64,000 nucleotides of DNA from Actinomadura xylanilytica (GTDB lineage Bacteria; Actinomycetota; Actinomycetes; Streptosporangiales; Streptosporangiaceae). The position numbers were made by a program, and so were the translations under genes. The stretch covers positions 496,001 to 560,000 of the forward strand of contig NZ_JASNWE010000001.1 in assembly GCF_030283145.1 (NCBI RefSeq), read 5' to 3'. How positions within the stretch are numbered: position 1 is the stretch's first letter; each line of letters begins with the position of its first letter. The notes beneath the pieces are model-generated. The model made no database searches and was not told the origin of the DNA. It saw nothing but the letters and a program-made list of their open reading frames with translations. Below, piece after piece: positions 29,896-39,210 of this stretch.

Positions 29896-32435
29896 GGGTC
29901 CGCATGACGATCGTCGCCGGGCTGGCGACGCTGGCCGGCTCGGCGGGGCTCTACCCGCTGTTCTCCGGCGGAGGCTGGTTCGTCCACGCGCTCGGCGCGG
30001 TGGTCGCGGTCATGGCGGGCGGGATGCTGGTGCGGCGGTTCCGGGTGCCCGCGGTGTTCAGCGCGTTCGGCGGCGTGGCCGCGCTGCACCTCTACCTGAC
30101 CGCGGTGCACGTCCCGGGGGCCGCGTGGCTCGGCGTCATCCCGACCCCGTCGTCGGAGCGCGCGCTCGCCGACCTGATCGGCGACGGCTGGCAAGCCGCC
30201 AACCAGTACGCCGCGCCGGTGCCGCTGGTACCGGGCATCTCGCTGCTGGCCGCCGCGGGCGTCGGCCTCGTCGCCGTCCTGGTCGACCTCCTCGCCGTCC
30301 GGCTCCGCCGGGCCGCGCCCGCCGGGCTGCCCCTGCTGGCGATGTACAGCGTGCCGGCGGCGGTCCGCGAGGACGACGTGAGCTGGCTGGCGTTCGGCCT
30401 GGGCGCGCTCGGGTTCCTGGCCCTGCTGATGAGCGACTCGCGCGAGCAGGTCGGCGGGTGGGGCCGGGCGGTCTTCACCCCGCGCTGGTCGGAGGAGGTC
30501 CCGATGGCCGGGGCCGGCGCGCCGCAGGACGGGCCGGCGCGGGGCGAGCGTCCCGACTCCAGCGCCCTCGCGGCCAGCGGCCGGCGGATCGGAGCGGCCG
30601 CCGTCGCGGTCGCGGTGCTGCTGCCCGCAGCCGTCCCCGGGATCCATCCGCGCGGCCTGTTCGGCATGGGCGGCGGCGGCGAGGGCGACGGCGGGCTCCG
30701 GACCGTCACCACCCCCGACCCGCTGGTCAGCCTCAAGCGGGAGCTGGCCCGCCAGGACGACTCGGTCGTGCTCACCTACCGGAGCGACGACCCGGCGGGC
30801 CCCGACTACCTGCGGTTGTACGCGCTGGACCGGTTCGACGGCGACCGGTGGACCTACAACGCCCTTCAGAGCAGCGAGGAGGACCGGCTGGCGGGCCGCA
30901 CCCTGCCGGCCGCGCCCGGCCTCGGCGCCGCCCCCTCCCACGTGGTGAAGACCAGGGTGCAGGTGCGTCCGGAGGTCAAGCGCATGACCTTCCTGCCCGT
31001 GCCGTACGCGCCGGCCCGAGTGTCGATCAAGGGCGACTGGCGGGTGCACCCGGCCTCCCTGATGGTCTACTCGCTGCGCGACTCGGCGGGCGGCCGGTCA
31101 TTCACCGTCGAGAGCATCCGCGCGCAGCCGAGCGGCGCCGAGCTCGCCGCGGCGAGCTCGGCGCCCAGCGACATCCTGGACCAGTACGCCAGCGTGCCGG
31201 GGAACGTGCCCCCACAGGTCAAGGCGCTGGCGCGCGAGGTCACCTCGGGCGCGACGACCGGGTACGGGCAGGCCGTCCGGTTGCAGCGCTGGTTCACCGA
31301 GAAGGGCGGGTTCCGGTACGACCTGGCGGCCCAGCCGCCGCAGCACGGCGGTGAATTGGCCGACTTCCTGCTGCACAACCGGCGGGGCTACTGCGAGCAG
31401 TTCGCGGCGGGCATGGCGGTGATGGCCCGGGTCCTCGGGATCCCGTCCCGCGTCGCGATGGGCTACACCCCCGGCGAGCAGAACCGGGCCGGCGAGTGGA
31501 CGGTGCGGTCCCGCGACGCGCACGCCTGGCCCGAGCTGTACTTCGAGGGCGCCGGCTGGGTCCGGTTCGAGCCGACTCCCGCCGGGCCGGCGGGCCAGGG
31601 CACCGCCGTCGCGCCCGCCTACAGCGAGCCGTCCAGCGACGCCCCCGGCCGGGAAGCGGGGCAGGAGAACGCGCCGAAGCCCGGGTCGCCGTCGTCGGAG
31701 CCGGAGCCGGGCACCCCCGGCTCGGGGCCCCGGCACAACCAGGACCTCGGTCCGGCCGACGGCCCGGCGGCGGAGCCGGTCATCACCGACGACGACGGCG
31801 GCGGCGGATTCCCGATGGCGTGGCTGGGCGCCGCGCTGCTCGTCGCGCTGATGCTCCTCTCGGTGCCGCTGGTGGTGCGGCTGCTCTCCCGGCGCCGGCA
31901 CTGGGCCGCCGTCGCCCCGCGCGGCAAAAAGCCCCGCCGGGACGCGCCGCCCCGCCGGCGCGGTCCCTCCCCCGGCATCGGCCGGGACCCCGATCCGGCC
32001 GATGCCGCGCACGCGGCCTGGGGGGAGATGCGGGCGGACGCCCTCGACCACGGCCTCGACTGGCGGGCCAGCGATTCGCCCCGCGCCGTGGCGCGGCGCC
32101 TGGGCGAGCTCCTCGAGCTGGACGACCCGGGCAGCGGTGCGCTGGGCCGCATCGCCCACGCCGAGGAGCTGGCCCGCTACTCCCGGTCGCAGCAGGCCGT
32201 GCCGCCCGAATCGCTCAAGGCGGACGTGCGGACCGTCCGCGAGGCGTTCGCCGCCTCGGTGGGCCGCGGCACCCGCTTGCGCGCCCGGCTACTCCCCCCG
32301 TCGACGGTCGATCTCACCTTCTCGGTCCTGCGCGGCGCCGGCGGCCGGACCCTGGAGGCCGCCAACCGGCTGGACGACCTCGCCGGCCGCCTCGGCCGCC
32401 GCGTCCGCCGGAAGGACCGCGGCCACCCCGAGTGA
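29892..32435 (+). CDS. TgpA-like membrane transglutaminase
   Basis: 847 aa. N-terminal DUF3488 region with about six membrane helices (1-260, including the break near 160-200), then an extracytoplasmic transglutaminase-like domain. The catalytic Cys is in RRGYCEQFAAGMAVMARVLG near residue 500 and the catalytic His in SRDAHAWPELYFEG near 543. A Pro/Gly/Ser-rich linker (575-640), another helix (about 640-662) and a C-terminal DUF4129-like domain follow. Likely acts on wall or envelope proteins; the substrate is unknown. Overlaps the DUF58 gene by 4 bp. Confidence 0.92.
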   Translation: MRVRMTIVAGLATLAGSAGLYPLFSGGGWFVHALGAVVAVMAGGMLVRRFRVPAVFSAFGGVAALHLYLTAVHVPGAAWLGVIPTPSSERALADLIGDGWQAANQYAAPVPLVPGISLLAAAGVGLVAVLVDLLAVRLRRAAPAGLPLLAMYSVPAAVREDDVSWLAFGLGALGFLALLMSDSREQVGGWGRAVFTPRWSEEVPMAGAGAPQDGPARGERPDSSALAASGRRIGAAAVAVAVLLPAAVPGIHPRGLFGMGGGGEGDGGLRTVTTPDPLVSLKRELARQDDSVVLTYRSDDPAGPDYLRLYALDRFDGDRWTYNALQSSEEDRLAGRTLPAAPGLGAAPSHVVKTRVQVRPEVKRMTFLPVPYAPARVSIKGDWRVHPASLMVYSLRDSAGGRSFTVESIRAQPSGAELAAASSAPSDILDQYASVPGNVPPQVKALAREVTSGATTGYGQAVRLQRWFTEKGGFRYDLAAQPPQHGGELADFLLHNRRGYCEQFAAGMAVMARVLGIPSRVAMGYTPGEQNRAGEWTVRSRDAHAWPELYFEGAGWVRFEPTPAGPAGQGTAVAPAYSEPSSDAPGREAGQENAPKPGSPSSEPEPGTPGSGPRHNQDLGPADGPAAEPVITDDDGGGGFPMAWLGAALLVALMLLSVPLVVRLLSRRRHWAAVAPRGKKPRRDAPPRRRGPSPGIGRDPDPADAAHAAWGEMRADALDHGLDWRASDSPRAVARRLGELLELDDPGSGALGRIAHAEELARYSRSQQAVPPESLKADVRTVREAFAASVGRGTRLRARLLPPSTVDLTFSVLRGAGGRTLEAANRLDDLAGRLGRRVRRKDRGHPE

Positions 32436-32465
32436 CGGCCCGCTGGGGTCGCCCGCAAAGCAGAA

Positions 32466-32494
32466 GCCGTGCCGGATCGGAGATCCGGCACGGC
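32466..32494. terminator. Bidirectional terminator hairpin
   Basis: GCCGTGCCGGATC (32466-32478) and GATCCGGCACGGC (32482-32494) give a perfect 13-bp stem with a GGA loop, between the convergent transglutaminase and DUF3040 genes. No T-tract. Confidence 0.85.
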
Positions 32495-32567
32495 GTGGGG
32501 AGGACGTGTACGCGAGGGGGTGGGGGCGGGGTCTTCCCACCGTGCGCTCAGGGGAGCGCCGGCGGGG

Positions 32568-32963
32568 TCACTCGCCCTCGGTGCGGCGGCGCCAGCGTTC
32601 CTCCATGCGTTCCATGAAGCCCGCCTTGGCGGACCGGGATTGGCGGTCACCGCCCTCCGGGGCGGATTCGGTGCCGATTCCGGTCATGCGTTTCCAGCTC
32701 GTCAGCGCCCAGACGCAGCACACCACCATGAGCAGGAAGCCGGTCACGCTGATCGCGACGGTGACCGTTCCGGCGTTCATGACGAGGCCGGCCATCAAGG
32801 TGCAGACGCCCACGAGGAAACCGAGGGCGGCCTTGACGATCCGGCGTTTGTAGTGCACCTGAGGGTTGGTCGAGCGGACCGCGTGAGCGAACTTCGGATC
32901 CTCGGCGTACAACGCCTGCTCGATCTGGTCGAGCATGCGCTGCTCGTGATCAGAGAGCGGCAC
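32568..32963 (-). CDS. DUF3040 membrane protein
   Basis: 131 aa. Opening PLSDHEQRMLDQIEQALYAEDPKFA is the DUF3040 hallmark. Two membrane helices lie at about 50-68 and 74-95, and the tail is charged (SAKAGFMERMEERWRRRTEGE-like). Function unknown; the family is confined to actinobacteria. GTG 32963 has GGGAGG 6 bp upstream; the longer frame to 33020 lacks family residues. Confidence 0.9.
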   Translation of the reverse strand: MPLSDHEQRMLDQIEQALYAEDPKFAHAVRSTNPQVHYKRRIVKAALGFLVGVCTLMAGLVMNAGTVTVAISVTGFLLMVVCCVWALTSWKRMTGIGTESAPEGGDRQSRSAKAGFMERMEERWRRRTEGE

Positions 32964-33110
32964 GGCGCCTCCCAACGACAGCCCCGCGACGGGGTATCCG
33001 ATGCAGGACAGGAACCTCAACGGTGATATGCCCAGAATACGAGGCCGGACGAGCCTGCGAAAGCGAACGGCCGACCGCGGCCCTCATACCGGTCGTCCCA
33101 CCGCCGTGTT

Positions 33111-34364
33111 TCATCGTCTCCCGTCCCCGCTGTCACGTGCGTCGCGCCGGACGAGCGCGGCAGGGCGAACCGTGCCGCGGCCGAACCGGTGCGCCGCCTG
33201 GTCCATCGCCCGCTCGGCCTCACGCCAGCCGCTCTCCGGCTCATCGAGGGCGAGCTGGCGGGGGGCCTGGTCGGCGGGGTCCAGATTCTCCACCCGTACC
33301 CCGACCAGACGGAGTCGTACCCGCTCCAGCCCGGCCGCCTCGTAGAGCTCGCACGCTGTGATATAGATCACACGGGCCAGATCGGTGGGTTCCCGCAGGG
33401 TGCGGGCCCGCGTGATCGTCGTGAAGTTCGCCATCCGTAGTTTGACGCTCACCGTCCGGCCCGCGTTCCCGCTCTCGCGCAGCCGCGCGCCGACCCGCTC
33501 GGCCAGCCGCAGCAGCTCGCGGCGGATGATCTCGGGGTCGTCGACGTCGGACTCGAACGTCTCCTCGGCGCCGATGCTCTTGTCCGGCGTGTGCGCCACC
33601 ACCTCGCGGGGGTCGCGCCCCCAGGACAGCGCGTGCAGATGGGCGCCCAGGGCGTTGCCCAGCTCGCGCTGGAGGGTGCCGGAAGGGACCTGGGCGAGCT
33701 GCCCCACCGTCCGCAGGCCCAGGCGGTTCAGCGCCTGCTCGGTGCGCTCGCCGACCCCCCACAGCGCCGCGACCGGAAGCGGGTGCAGGAACTCCTGGAC
33801 GCCGTCCGCCGGCACCACCAGCAGCCCGTCGGGCTTGCAGTGCGTGGAGGCCAGCTTGGCGACGAACTTGTTGGCCGCCACGCCCACCGAGCAGGTGATG
33901 CCCTGCTGGTCGCTGACCTGCTCGCGGATGAGCCGGGCGATCTCGGCGGGACGGCCGAGCCGGCGCAGCGCCCCGGTCACGTCGAGGAACGCCTCGTCCA
34001 GCGAGAGCGGCTCGACCAGCGGGGTGACGGTGCGGAAGAGCTCGAACACCGCCGCGGAGACCCGGGCGTACTTCTCGTGGTCGGGCGGCAGCACCACCGC
34101 CCGCGGGCACAGCCGCCGCGCCCGCGTCATCGGCATCGCCGAGTGGACGCCGAAGCCGCGCGCCTCGTAGGACGCCGCCGCCACCACGCCGCGTCCGCCC
34201 GCGCCGCCCACGACGACCGGCCGGCCGCGCAGCTCGGGCCGCTCCAGCAGCTCGACGCTGACGAAGAACGCGTCCATGTCGACGTGCAGGATGCCGCATC
34301 CGGCGTCGTCGGCCGGGGGTCCGGGCTGCGGTCCCGGCCGGTGCAACTGCTGCTTGCGGCTCAT
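33111..34364 (-). CDS. dinB: DNA polymerase IV (Y family)
   Basis: 417 aa translesion polymerase. Catalytic carboxylates sit in HVDMDAFFVSVELLERPEL (near 28-46) and SLDEAFLDVTG (near 122). The helix-hairpin-helix ALWGVGERTEQALNRLGL is near 200, and the little-finger domain runs to about 370. The C-terminal tail is basic without an obvious clamp-binding motif. Followed after 147 bp by the DUF3040 gene; the methyltransferase gene upstream ends 13 bp before its start, so those two are probably co-transcribed. Confidence 0.96.
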   Translation of the reverse strand: MSRKQQLHRPGPQPGPPADDAGCGILHVDMDAFFVSVELLERPELRGRPVVVGGAGGRGVVAAASYEARGFGVHSAMPMTRARRLCPRAVVLPPDHEKYARVSAAVFELFRTVTPLVEPLSLDEAFLDVTGALRRLGRPAEIARLIREQVSDQQGITCSVGVAANKFVAKLASTHCKPDGLLVVPADGVQEFLHPLPVAALWGVGERTEQALNRLGLRTVGQLAQVPSGTLQRELGNALGAHLHALSWGRDPREVVAHTPDKSIGAEETFESDVDDPEIIRRELLRLAERVGARLRESGNAGRTVSVKLRMANFTTITRARTLREPTDLARVIYITACELYEAAGLERVRLRLVGVRVENLDPADQAPRQLALDEPESGWREAERAMDQAAHRFGRGTVRPAALVRRDARDSGDGRR

Positions 34365-34377
34365 CGGCGGGGGGCTC

Positions 34378-35139
34378 TCACTCGGCCGGCTTGTCCGCCA
34401 GCAGGTGCAGCTGCGTGGCCAGCTCGCGCAGCACGGGGTGCACCGCCGCGACGGACTCCAGCGCGATCAGCGCCTCCGCGGAACCGGCGTCGCAGTCGAG
34501 CAACCCGCTCGGCACCAGGTCGGCGAAGATCCGGACCCCGTGCAGCTCGCCGACCCGCAGGCCCGCGCCGCGCACCAGCGACGAGAGGGACTCCCGAGTG
34601 AACCGGCGGGGCATCCGATCATGGTCGCCCCACCGCCCCGCCGGGTCGGTGAGGACCCGGCGGGCGTCGTCGAACTGCCCGGCCACCGCCCGGTGCAGCG
34701 CCGCCGCGACCTGCCCGGCGACCAGCACGCTGACCGCCCCGCCCGGACGGACCGTGCCGGTCAGCGCCGCCATCGCCGCCGCGGGGTCCTCCACGTACTC
34801 CAGCACGCTGTGGCACAGCACCAGGTCGGCCGAGTGCGGCCCGAGCAGGTCGGGCAGGTCGCTCGCGTCGCCCTGAAGGGCCCGCACCACGACGCCCGAC
34901 TCGTCGGCCCGGCGCTCCAGCGCGGCCAGCGCGTCGGGGTTGGCGTCGACCACGGTGACCCGGTGGCCCAGCTCGGCGAGCGGCACCGCGAACCCCCCCG
35001 TGCCGCCGCCCACGTCGACGACCTCGCTCGGCCCGGCCTCCGAGGCGATGCGGTCGAGAACGGTGCGCAGCGCGTCCCACAGGACGGCGTCGCGCACCCG
35101 CCCGGTCCCCCGCAACCGCTTGTGCTGCTGGGCGGCCAC
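34378..35139 (-). CDS. SAM-dependent methyltransferase
   Basis: 253 aa class I methyltransferase. Motif I is VVDVGGGTGGFAVPLAELG, the acidic SAM ribose-binding residue is in VTVVDANPDAL, and motif IV is DLVLCHSVLEYVEDP. The substrate is not clear. GTG 35139 stands 6 bp after AGGAGG; a GTG at 35145 touches the AGGAGG and is less likely. It sits 13 bp upstream of dinB on the same strand. Confidence 0.85.
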   Translation of the reverse strand: MAAQQHKRLRGTGRVRDAVLWDALRTVLDRIASEAGPSEVVDVGGGTGGFAVPLAELGHRVTVVDANPDALAALERRADESGVVVRALQGDASDLPDLLGPHSADLVLCHSVLEYVEDPAAAMAALTGTVRPGGAVSVLVAGQVAAALHRAVAGQFDDARRVLTDPAGRWGDHDRMPRRFTRESLSSLVRGAGLRVGELHGVRIFADLVPSGLLDCDAGSAEALIALESVAAVHPVLRELATQLHLLADKPAE

Positions 35140-35195
35140 GGCCACCCTCCTAACGTCGGTCCGTTCTGCCCGCTCGGCCCCCACCCTAGCCGGGC

Positions 35196-35612
35196 CTAAA
35201 GCCCGAGCGACGGCTTGAGCTGCTGGATCCGGGAGAGCAGCCCGTTGACGAACCGCGGGGACTCGTCGGTGGACAGCTCGCTCGCCAGCCCGACCGCCTC
35301 GCTGACCGCCACCCCGTCCGGGACGTCGTCGACCCAGAGGATCTCGTAGGCGCCCATCCGCAGGATGTTGCGGTCGACGACCGGCATCCGCTCCAGCGTC
35401 CAGCCGGTCGCGTACGTCGCGATCAGCTCGTCGATCCGCTCCCGGTGCTCCTGCACGCCCTCGATCATCCGCACCGCGTGCGGGTACTCGGCGAGCTCGT
35501 CCTGGTTGGGCCGCCCTCGCGCGGCCAGCACCTCGGTCGGCCGCTCCTCCCGCAGCTCGGCCGCGAACAGGATGTCGAGCGCCAGCTTCCGCGCTTTGGT
35601 CCGCGCGCTCAT
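35196..35612 (-). CDS. nusB: Transcription antitermination factor NusB
   Basis: 138 aa all-helical RNA-binding protein that joins NusE (S10) in rRNA antitermination. Motifs: ARTKARKLALDILFAAELR at the N-terminus, RMPVVDRNILRMGAYEILW near 85 and the C-terminal SPRFVNGLLSRIQ. ATG start at 35612. It follows efp on the same strand, the usual actinobacterial pair, but is separated from it by a 169-bp gap holding two copies of a 27-bp repeat. Confidence 0.96.
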   Translation of the reverse strand: MSARTKARKLALDILFAAELREERPTEVLAARGRPNQDELAEYPHAVRMIEGVQEHRERIDELIATYATGWTLERMPVVDRNILRMGAYEILWVDDVPDGVAVSEAVGLASELSTDESPRFVNGLLSRIQQLKPSLGL

Positions 35613-35627
35613 GGCTTCGCCGTGCTC

Positions 35628-35654
35628 ATGGCGCCGCCTCCGGCGACGCGGCTC
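35628..35654. repeat. 27-bp intergenic direct repeat, copy 1
   Basis: Begins ATGGCGCCGCCTCCGGCGAC and ends GCGGCTC. It matches 35745-35771 with one mismatch (G to A at the sixth base). Core CGCCTCCGGCG is partly self-complementary. Confidence 0.75.
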
Positions 35655-35744
35655 GGGACCGCCACACGCGGCGACTTCCCTCGTCGCTCCGGTCGCAAGC
35701 TCCCTGCACTCCTCAGTCCAGCCACCACGCGGCCCCTCGCGCCC

Positions 35745-35771
35745 ATGGCACCGCCTCCGGCGACGCGGCTC
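35745..35771. repeat. 27-bp intergenic direct repeat, copy 2
   Basis: Second copy, starting ATGGCACCGCCTCCGGCGAC, 117 bp from the first and 10 bp from the efp stop. Possibly part of a dispersed genomic repeat; that cannot be tested here. Confidence 0.75.
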
Positions 35772-35781
35772 AGTGCCGGCA

Positions 35782-36339
35782 TCAGCCGCGGCCGAGGTAC
35801 TCGCCGGAGCGGGTGTCGACCTTGACCTTCTCGCCGGTGGTGATGAACAGCGGCACCTGGATCTGCGCGCCGGTCTCCAGGGTGGCGGGCTTGCTGCCGC
35901 CGGTGGAGCGGTCGCCCTGGAGGCCGGGCTCGGTCTCGGTGATCTGGAGGACGACGGCCGCGGGCAGCTCGACGTAGAGCGGGTTCTCGTCGTTGAAGGC
36001 GATCACCGCGTTCTGCTCGGGGAGCAGGTAGTCGGCGGCGGAGCCGACGGTGGCCTCGGGGATGTGCGGCTGCTCGTAGGTCTCAGTGTCCATGAAGACG
36101 AAGTCCTCGCCCTCGCGGTAGAGGTACTGCATCTCGCGCTTGTCGACGGTGGCCACCTCGACCTTGGTGCCGGCGTTGAAGGTCTTGTCGACGACCTTGC
36201 CGGAGAGCACGTTCTTGAGCTTGGTCCGGACGAACGCGCCGCCCTTGCCTGGCTTGACGTGCTGGAACTCCAGAACGGTCCACAGACCGCCGTCGAGGTT
36301 CAGCGTCATGCCGTTCTTCAGGTCGTTCGTCGTCGCCAC
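35782..36339 (-). CDS. efp: Elongation factor P
   Basis: 185 aa three-domain tRNA-mimic that relieves ribosome stalling at polyproline. KOW-like N-terminal domain [18 protein letters not shown]; the tip loop [17 protein letters not shown] carries the Lys (about residue 32) that is modified in some bacteria. OB domains follow, and the C-terminal ...[12 protein letters not shown] is typical. Useful here since FtsI, FtsZ and several envelope proteins are Pro-rich. ATG 36339, with AGGAG upstream. Confidence 0.97.
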   Translation of the reverse strand: MATTNDLKNGMTLNLDGGLWTVLEFQHVKPGKGGAFVRTKLKNVLSGKVVDKTFNAGTKVEVATVDKREMQYLYREGEDFVFMDTETYEQPHIPEATVGSAADYLLPEQNAVIAFNDENPLYVELPAAVVLQITETEPGLQGDRSTGGSKPATLETGAQIQVPLFITTGEKVKVDTRSGEYLGRG

Positions 36340-36374
36340 TGCGTCCTTCTCCTGATCGCGGGCCCGCCCGTACG

Positions 36375-37454
36375 TCAGAGTACGAGCAGCTCCTTGGTCG
36401 TCTCGGTGAGAAGCTCCGGACCGTCCGCGCGGACGACCAGCGTGTCCTCGATGCGGACTCCGCCCCGGCCCGCGAGGTAGACCCCCGGCTCGGCGGTGAT
36501 CGGAACTCGGTCCGTCAGCTTACCGGTCTTGTCGTACCCGAGGAGCGGGGCCTCGTGGATCTCCAGGCCGACGCCGTGGCCGAGGCCGTGGGAGAACGCC
36601 GCGCCGTGCCCGGCCGCGGCGATGATGTCGCGGGCGGCGGCGTCGACCGCCCTGGTCTCGGCGCCGGGGACGGCGGCGTCGACCGCGGCCTGCTGGGCGT
36701 GCCGGACCAGGTCGTAGACCTCGCGCTGCCAGGCGGCGGGCGCACCGATGGCGACGGTGCGGGTCATGTCGGCGTGGTAGCCGCCGTACCGGGCGCCGAA
36801 GTCCATGGTCACCAGGTCGCCGGGCTCGATCGCCCGGGTGCCGGGGTGGTGGTGCGGGACGGCGCCGTTGGGGCCGGACGCGACGATCGACTCGAACGCG
36901 GGGGCCTCGGCGCCGAGGTCGACCATGCGGCGCTCCAGCGCGATCGCGATCTCACGCTCGGTCACGCCGGGTGCGATCTCCGGGAGGACGGCCTCGAACG
37001 CGCGGTCGGTGATGGCGCACGCCTCGCGCAGCAGCGCCAGCTCCTGCTCGTCCTTGACGGCGCGGAGCTGCTCGACCGGGTGGCCGAGCGGCTTGAACCC
37101 GATGCCGTCGTCCTCGGCGGCGAGCTCGGCGTGCGCCTCGACCGTCAGGTCGTGCGCCTCGAAACCGAGGACGCCGGTGCCGGAGTCCGCGGCGAGGGTG
37201 GTGAGCGCCGCGGCGGTCCGCCGTTCGACGAGGACGTCGAGGTCGGGGCAGGCCGCGCGGGCCATCTCGGCGTAGCGGCCGTCGGTCGCCAGGACGGCGG
37301 CGCCGTCGGCGAAGACCAGCAGCGCGGCGTTGGAGCTGTCGAGGCCGGTCAGGTAGCGGACGTTGACCAGCCGGGTGACCAGCAGCGCGCCGGCGTCACG
37401 GCCGGCGATCAGCGCGGCCAGCCGGCGACGGCGTTCGGTGTGCGTCTCCCCCAT
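36375..37454 (-). CDS. Xaa-Pro dipeptidase/aminopeptidase (M24B)
   Basis: 359 aa cytosolic metallopeptidase of the PepQ/YqhT kind. Creatinase-like N-terminal domain (1-130), then the pita-bread domain with metal ligands in [20 protein letters not shown] (two Asp), [17 protein letters not shown] (His), ITAEPGVYL (Glu) and RIEDTLVV (Glu). Its stop is 35 bp from efp; pepQ-efp-nusB is a common actinobacterial order. ATG start at 37454. Confidence 0.93.
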   Translation of the reverse strand: MGETHTERRRRLAALIAGRDAGALLVTRLVNVRYLTGLDSSNAALLVFADGAAVLATDGRYAEMARAACPDLDVLVERRTAAALTTLAADSGTGVLGFEAHDLTVEAHAELAAEDDGIGFKPLGHPVEQLRAVKDEQELALLREACAITDRAFEAVLPEIAPGVTEREIAIALERRMVDLGAEAPAFESIVASGPNGAVPHHHPGTRAIEPGDLVTMDFGARYGGYHADMTRTVAIGAPAAWQREVYDLVRHAQQAAVDAAVPGAETRAVDAAARDIIAAAGHGAAFSHGLGHGVGLEIHEAPLLGYDKTGKLTDRVPITAEPGVYLAGRGGVRIEDTLVVRADGPELLTETTKELLVL

Positions 37455-37629
37455 GGTCAGGACTCTAGTTCATCGGCGGGGAGCGCTCCGGCGGCGGGAG
37501 ACCGCCGTCTCGGACCGGTCACAGAACATGAAGAACTCTCGACTTTTGCCCGCCGGGGTCCCTACCTTGTGAGCCGTTTCCGCCTCCCGCCCGGCCTCTC
37601 GTCCCCCGCCTCCCCCAGGAGGGATCCCC

Positions 37630-39123
37630 TTGACCGGACTCAGCCGCCGCAGACTGCTCGGAACCGGCGCGCTCACCGCCGCCGCGGGCGCCGCGACGTC
37701 CGCCGTGCCCGCCTCCGCCTCGTCCTCCGCCCCCTCCGCCCGGGGCGCCACCGCGTCCGCCGATGTGGTGGTCGTGGGCGCCGGGCTCTCCGGGCTGGCC
37801 GCCGCCCGCGACCTGGTCGCGGCCGGCCGATCGGTGATCGTCCTGGAGGCGCGGGAGCGTCCCGGCGGGCGGGTGTACGGGATGCCGCTCGGCGACGGCA
37901 CCACCAACGAGGGCGGCGCCGAGTTCATCGGCCCCACCCAGGACCGCATCGCGGCCCTGGCGAAGGACATGGGCGTCGCCACGTTCCCCACCTACAACAC
38001 GGGCAAGAACGTCTACTACCGCGACGGGAAGCGGACCCTGTACGCGACGGACGGCGTCCTCGGGGCGGTGCCGCCCGACTGGGGCGTGATCGACCTGGAG
38101 CTGGCGCTGCTGTCGCTCGGCGACATGGCCAAGAGCATCCCGGTGGGCGAGCCGTGGAAGGCGCCCAAGGCCGAGGAGTGGGACGGCCAGACGTTCTACT
38201 CGTGGTCGCGGTCCCACTCGCTGAGCAGCGGGGCGCGGTTCCTGATGGACGCGTTCGCCAGCTCCACCCTGTCGGTGCGGTCGCGGGACGTGTCGCTGCT
38301 GTACGTGCTCAACTACGTCGCCTCGGCGGGCAACGAGGGCAACCCGGGGAACGTCGACCGCCTCATCAACACCAGGGGCGGCGCCCAGGAGACCCGGTTC
38401 GTCGGGGGCTCGCAGGAGATCCCGATCCGGCTGGCGGCCGAACTCGGCGCCAGGGTGCACTACAACGCGCCGGTGCGGAGCGTCGCGATCGCGGACGGCG
38501 GCGTCACCGTCACCGCCGACGGGATCACGGTGTCGGCCAAGCGGGCGGTGGTGGCGATGTCCCCCGCCATCGCCGGGAAGATCGCCTTCTCCCCGGTGCT
38601 GCCCGCGAGCCGGGCGCAGCTCATGCAGCGCTACCCGATGGGCTCGATCGCCAAGTTCGTGGCCGTGTACGACACCCCGTTCTGGCGGGCGGACGGGCTC
38701 ACCGGGCAGGCGATCGCCGACAGCGGGGCGATCGACGCGACGTTCGACAACACCCCGCCGGACGCCTCGCGCGGCATCCTGATGGGCTTCATCAACCAGT
38801 CCAACATGCGCCGGCTCGACGCCGCGCCGCCGGACGAGGTGCGGGCGGCGGGGCTGGAGGCGTTCGGGAAGCTGTTCGGCGACAAGGCCAGGACCCCGGT
38901 GCGGACGGCGTTCCAGCGCTGGGACAACGAGGTGTGGAGCGGCGGCGGTCCGGTCGGGTTCGCGCCGCCCGGCGTGCTCAGCGACTACGGCACGGCGCTG
39001 CGGGCGCCCTGCGGGCCGGTGCACTGGGCGGGCACCGAGACGTCCGGCTTCTGGACGGGCTACATGGACGGCGCGGTCCGTTCGGGCGAGCGGGTCGCCA
39101 AGGAGGTCCACGCCGCGCTCTGA
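37630..39123 (+). CDS. Secreted flavin-dependent amine oxidase
   Basis: 497 aa. A twin-arginine signal (SRRRLLGTGALTAAAGAA) is at residues 5-22 and ends near an ASA site, so it is likely exported folded with FAD. The dinucleotide loop VVVVGAGLSGLAAARDL and VLEARERPGGRVYG lie near 46-83, with GGAEFIGPTQDR after. C-terminal VHWAGTETSGFWTGYMDGAVRSG closes the FAD site. It belongs to the monoamine oxidase group; the amine substrate is unknown and no covalent-flavin Cys is evident. TTG start with AGGAGG 7 bp upstream. Confidence 0.9.
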   Translation: MTGLSRRRLLGTGALTAAAGAATSAVPASASSSAPSARGATASADVVVVGAGLSGLAAARDLVAAGRSVIVLEARERPGGRVYGMPLGDGTTNEGGAEFIGPTQDRIAALAKDMGVATFPTYNTGKNVYYRDGKRTLYATDGVLGAVPPDWGVIDLELALLSLGDMAKSIPVGEPWKAPKAEEWDGQTFYSWSRSHSLSSGARFLMDAFASSTLSVRSRDVSLLYVLNYVASAGNEGNPGNVDRLINTRGGAQETRFVGGSQEIPIRLAAELGARVHYNAPVRSVAIADGGVTVTADGITVSAKRAVVAMSPAIAGKIAFSPVLPASRAQLMQRYPMGSIAKFVAVYDTPFWRADGLTGQAIADSGAIDATFDNTPPDASRGILMGFINQSNMRRLDAAPPDEVRAAGLEAFGKLFGDKARTPVRTAFQRWDNEVWSGGGPVGFAPPGVLSDYGTALRAPCGPVHWAGTETSGFWTGYMDGAVRSGERVAKEVHAAL

Positions 39124-39162
39124 CGGCGCGCAGCGCGCCACGCGCCCCCGCGGCGCGCCGTC
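39122..39162. terminator. Hairpin between convergent genes
   Basis: GACGGCGCGC (39122-39131) pairs with GCGCGCCGTC (39153-39162), a 10-bp stem directly after the amine oxidase stop. The loop is 21 nt and very GC-rich. Confidence 0.6.
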
Positions 39163-39210
39163 CTTCCAGCGCGGCCGGAGGGGCGGCGCACCGCTCGCGG
39201 GCGGGACGCG

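Noticed and set aside
28638-32435. 1265-codon continuous frame
   Set aside because: Only 29892-32435 has family motifs; the upstream part is an Arg/Gly/Pro-rich shadow of the DUF58 gene.
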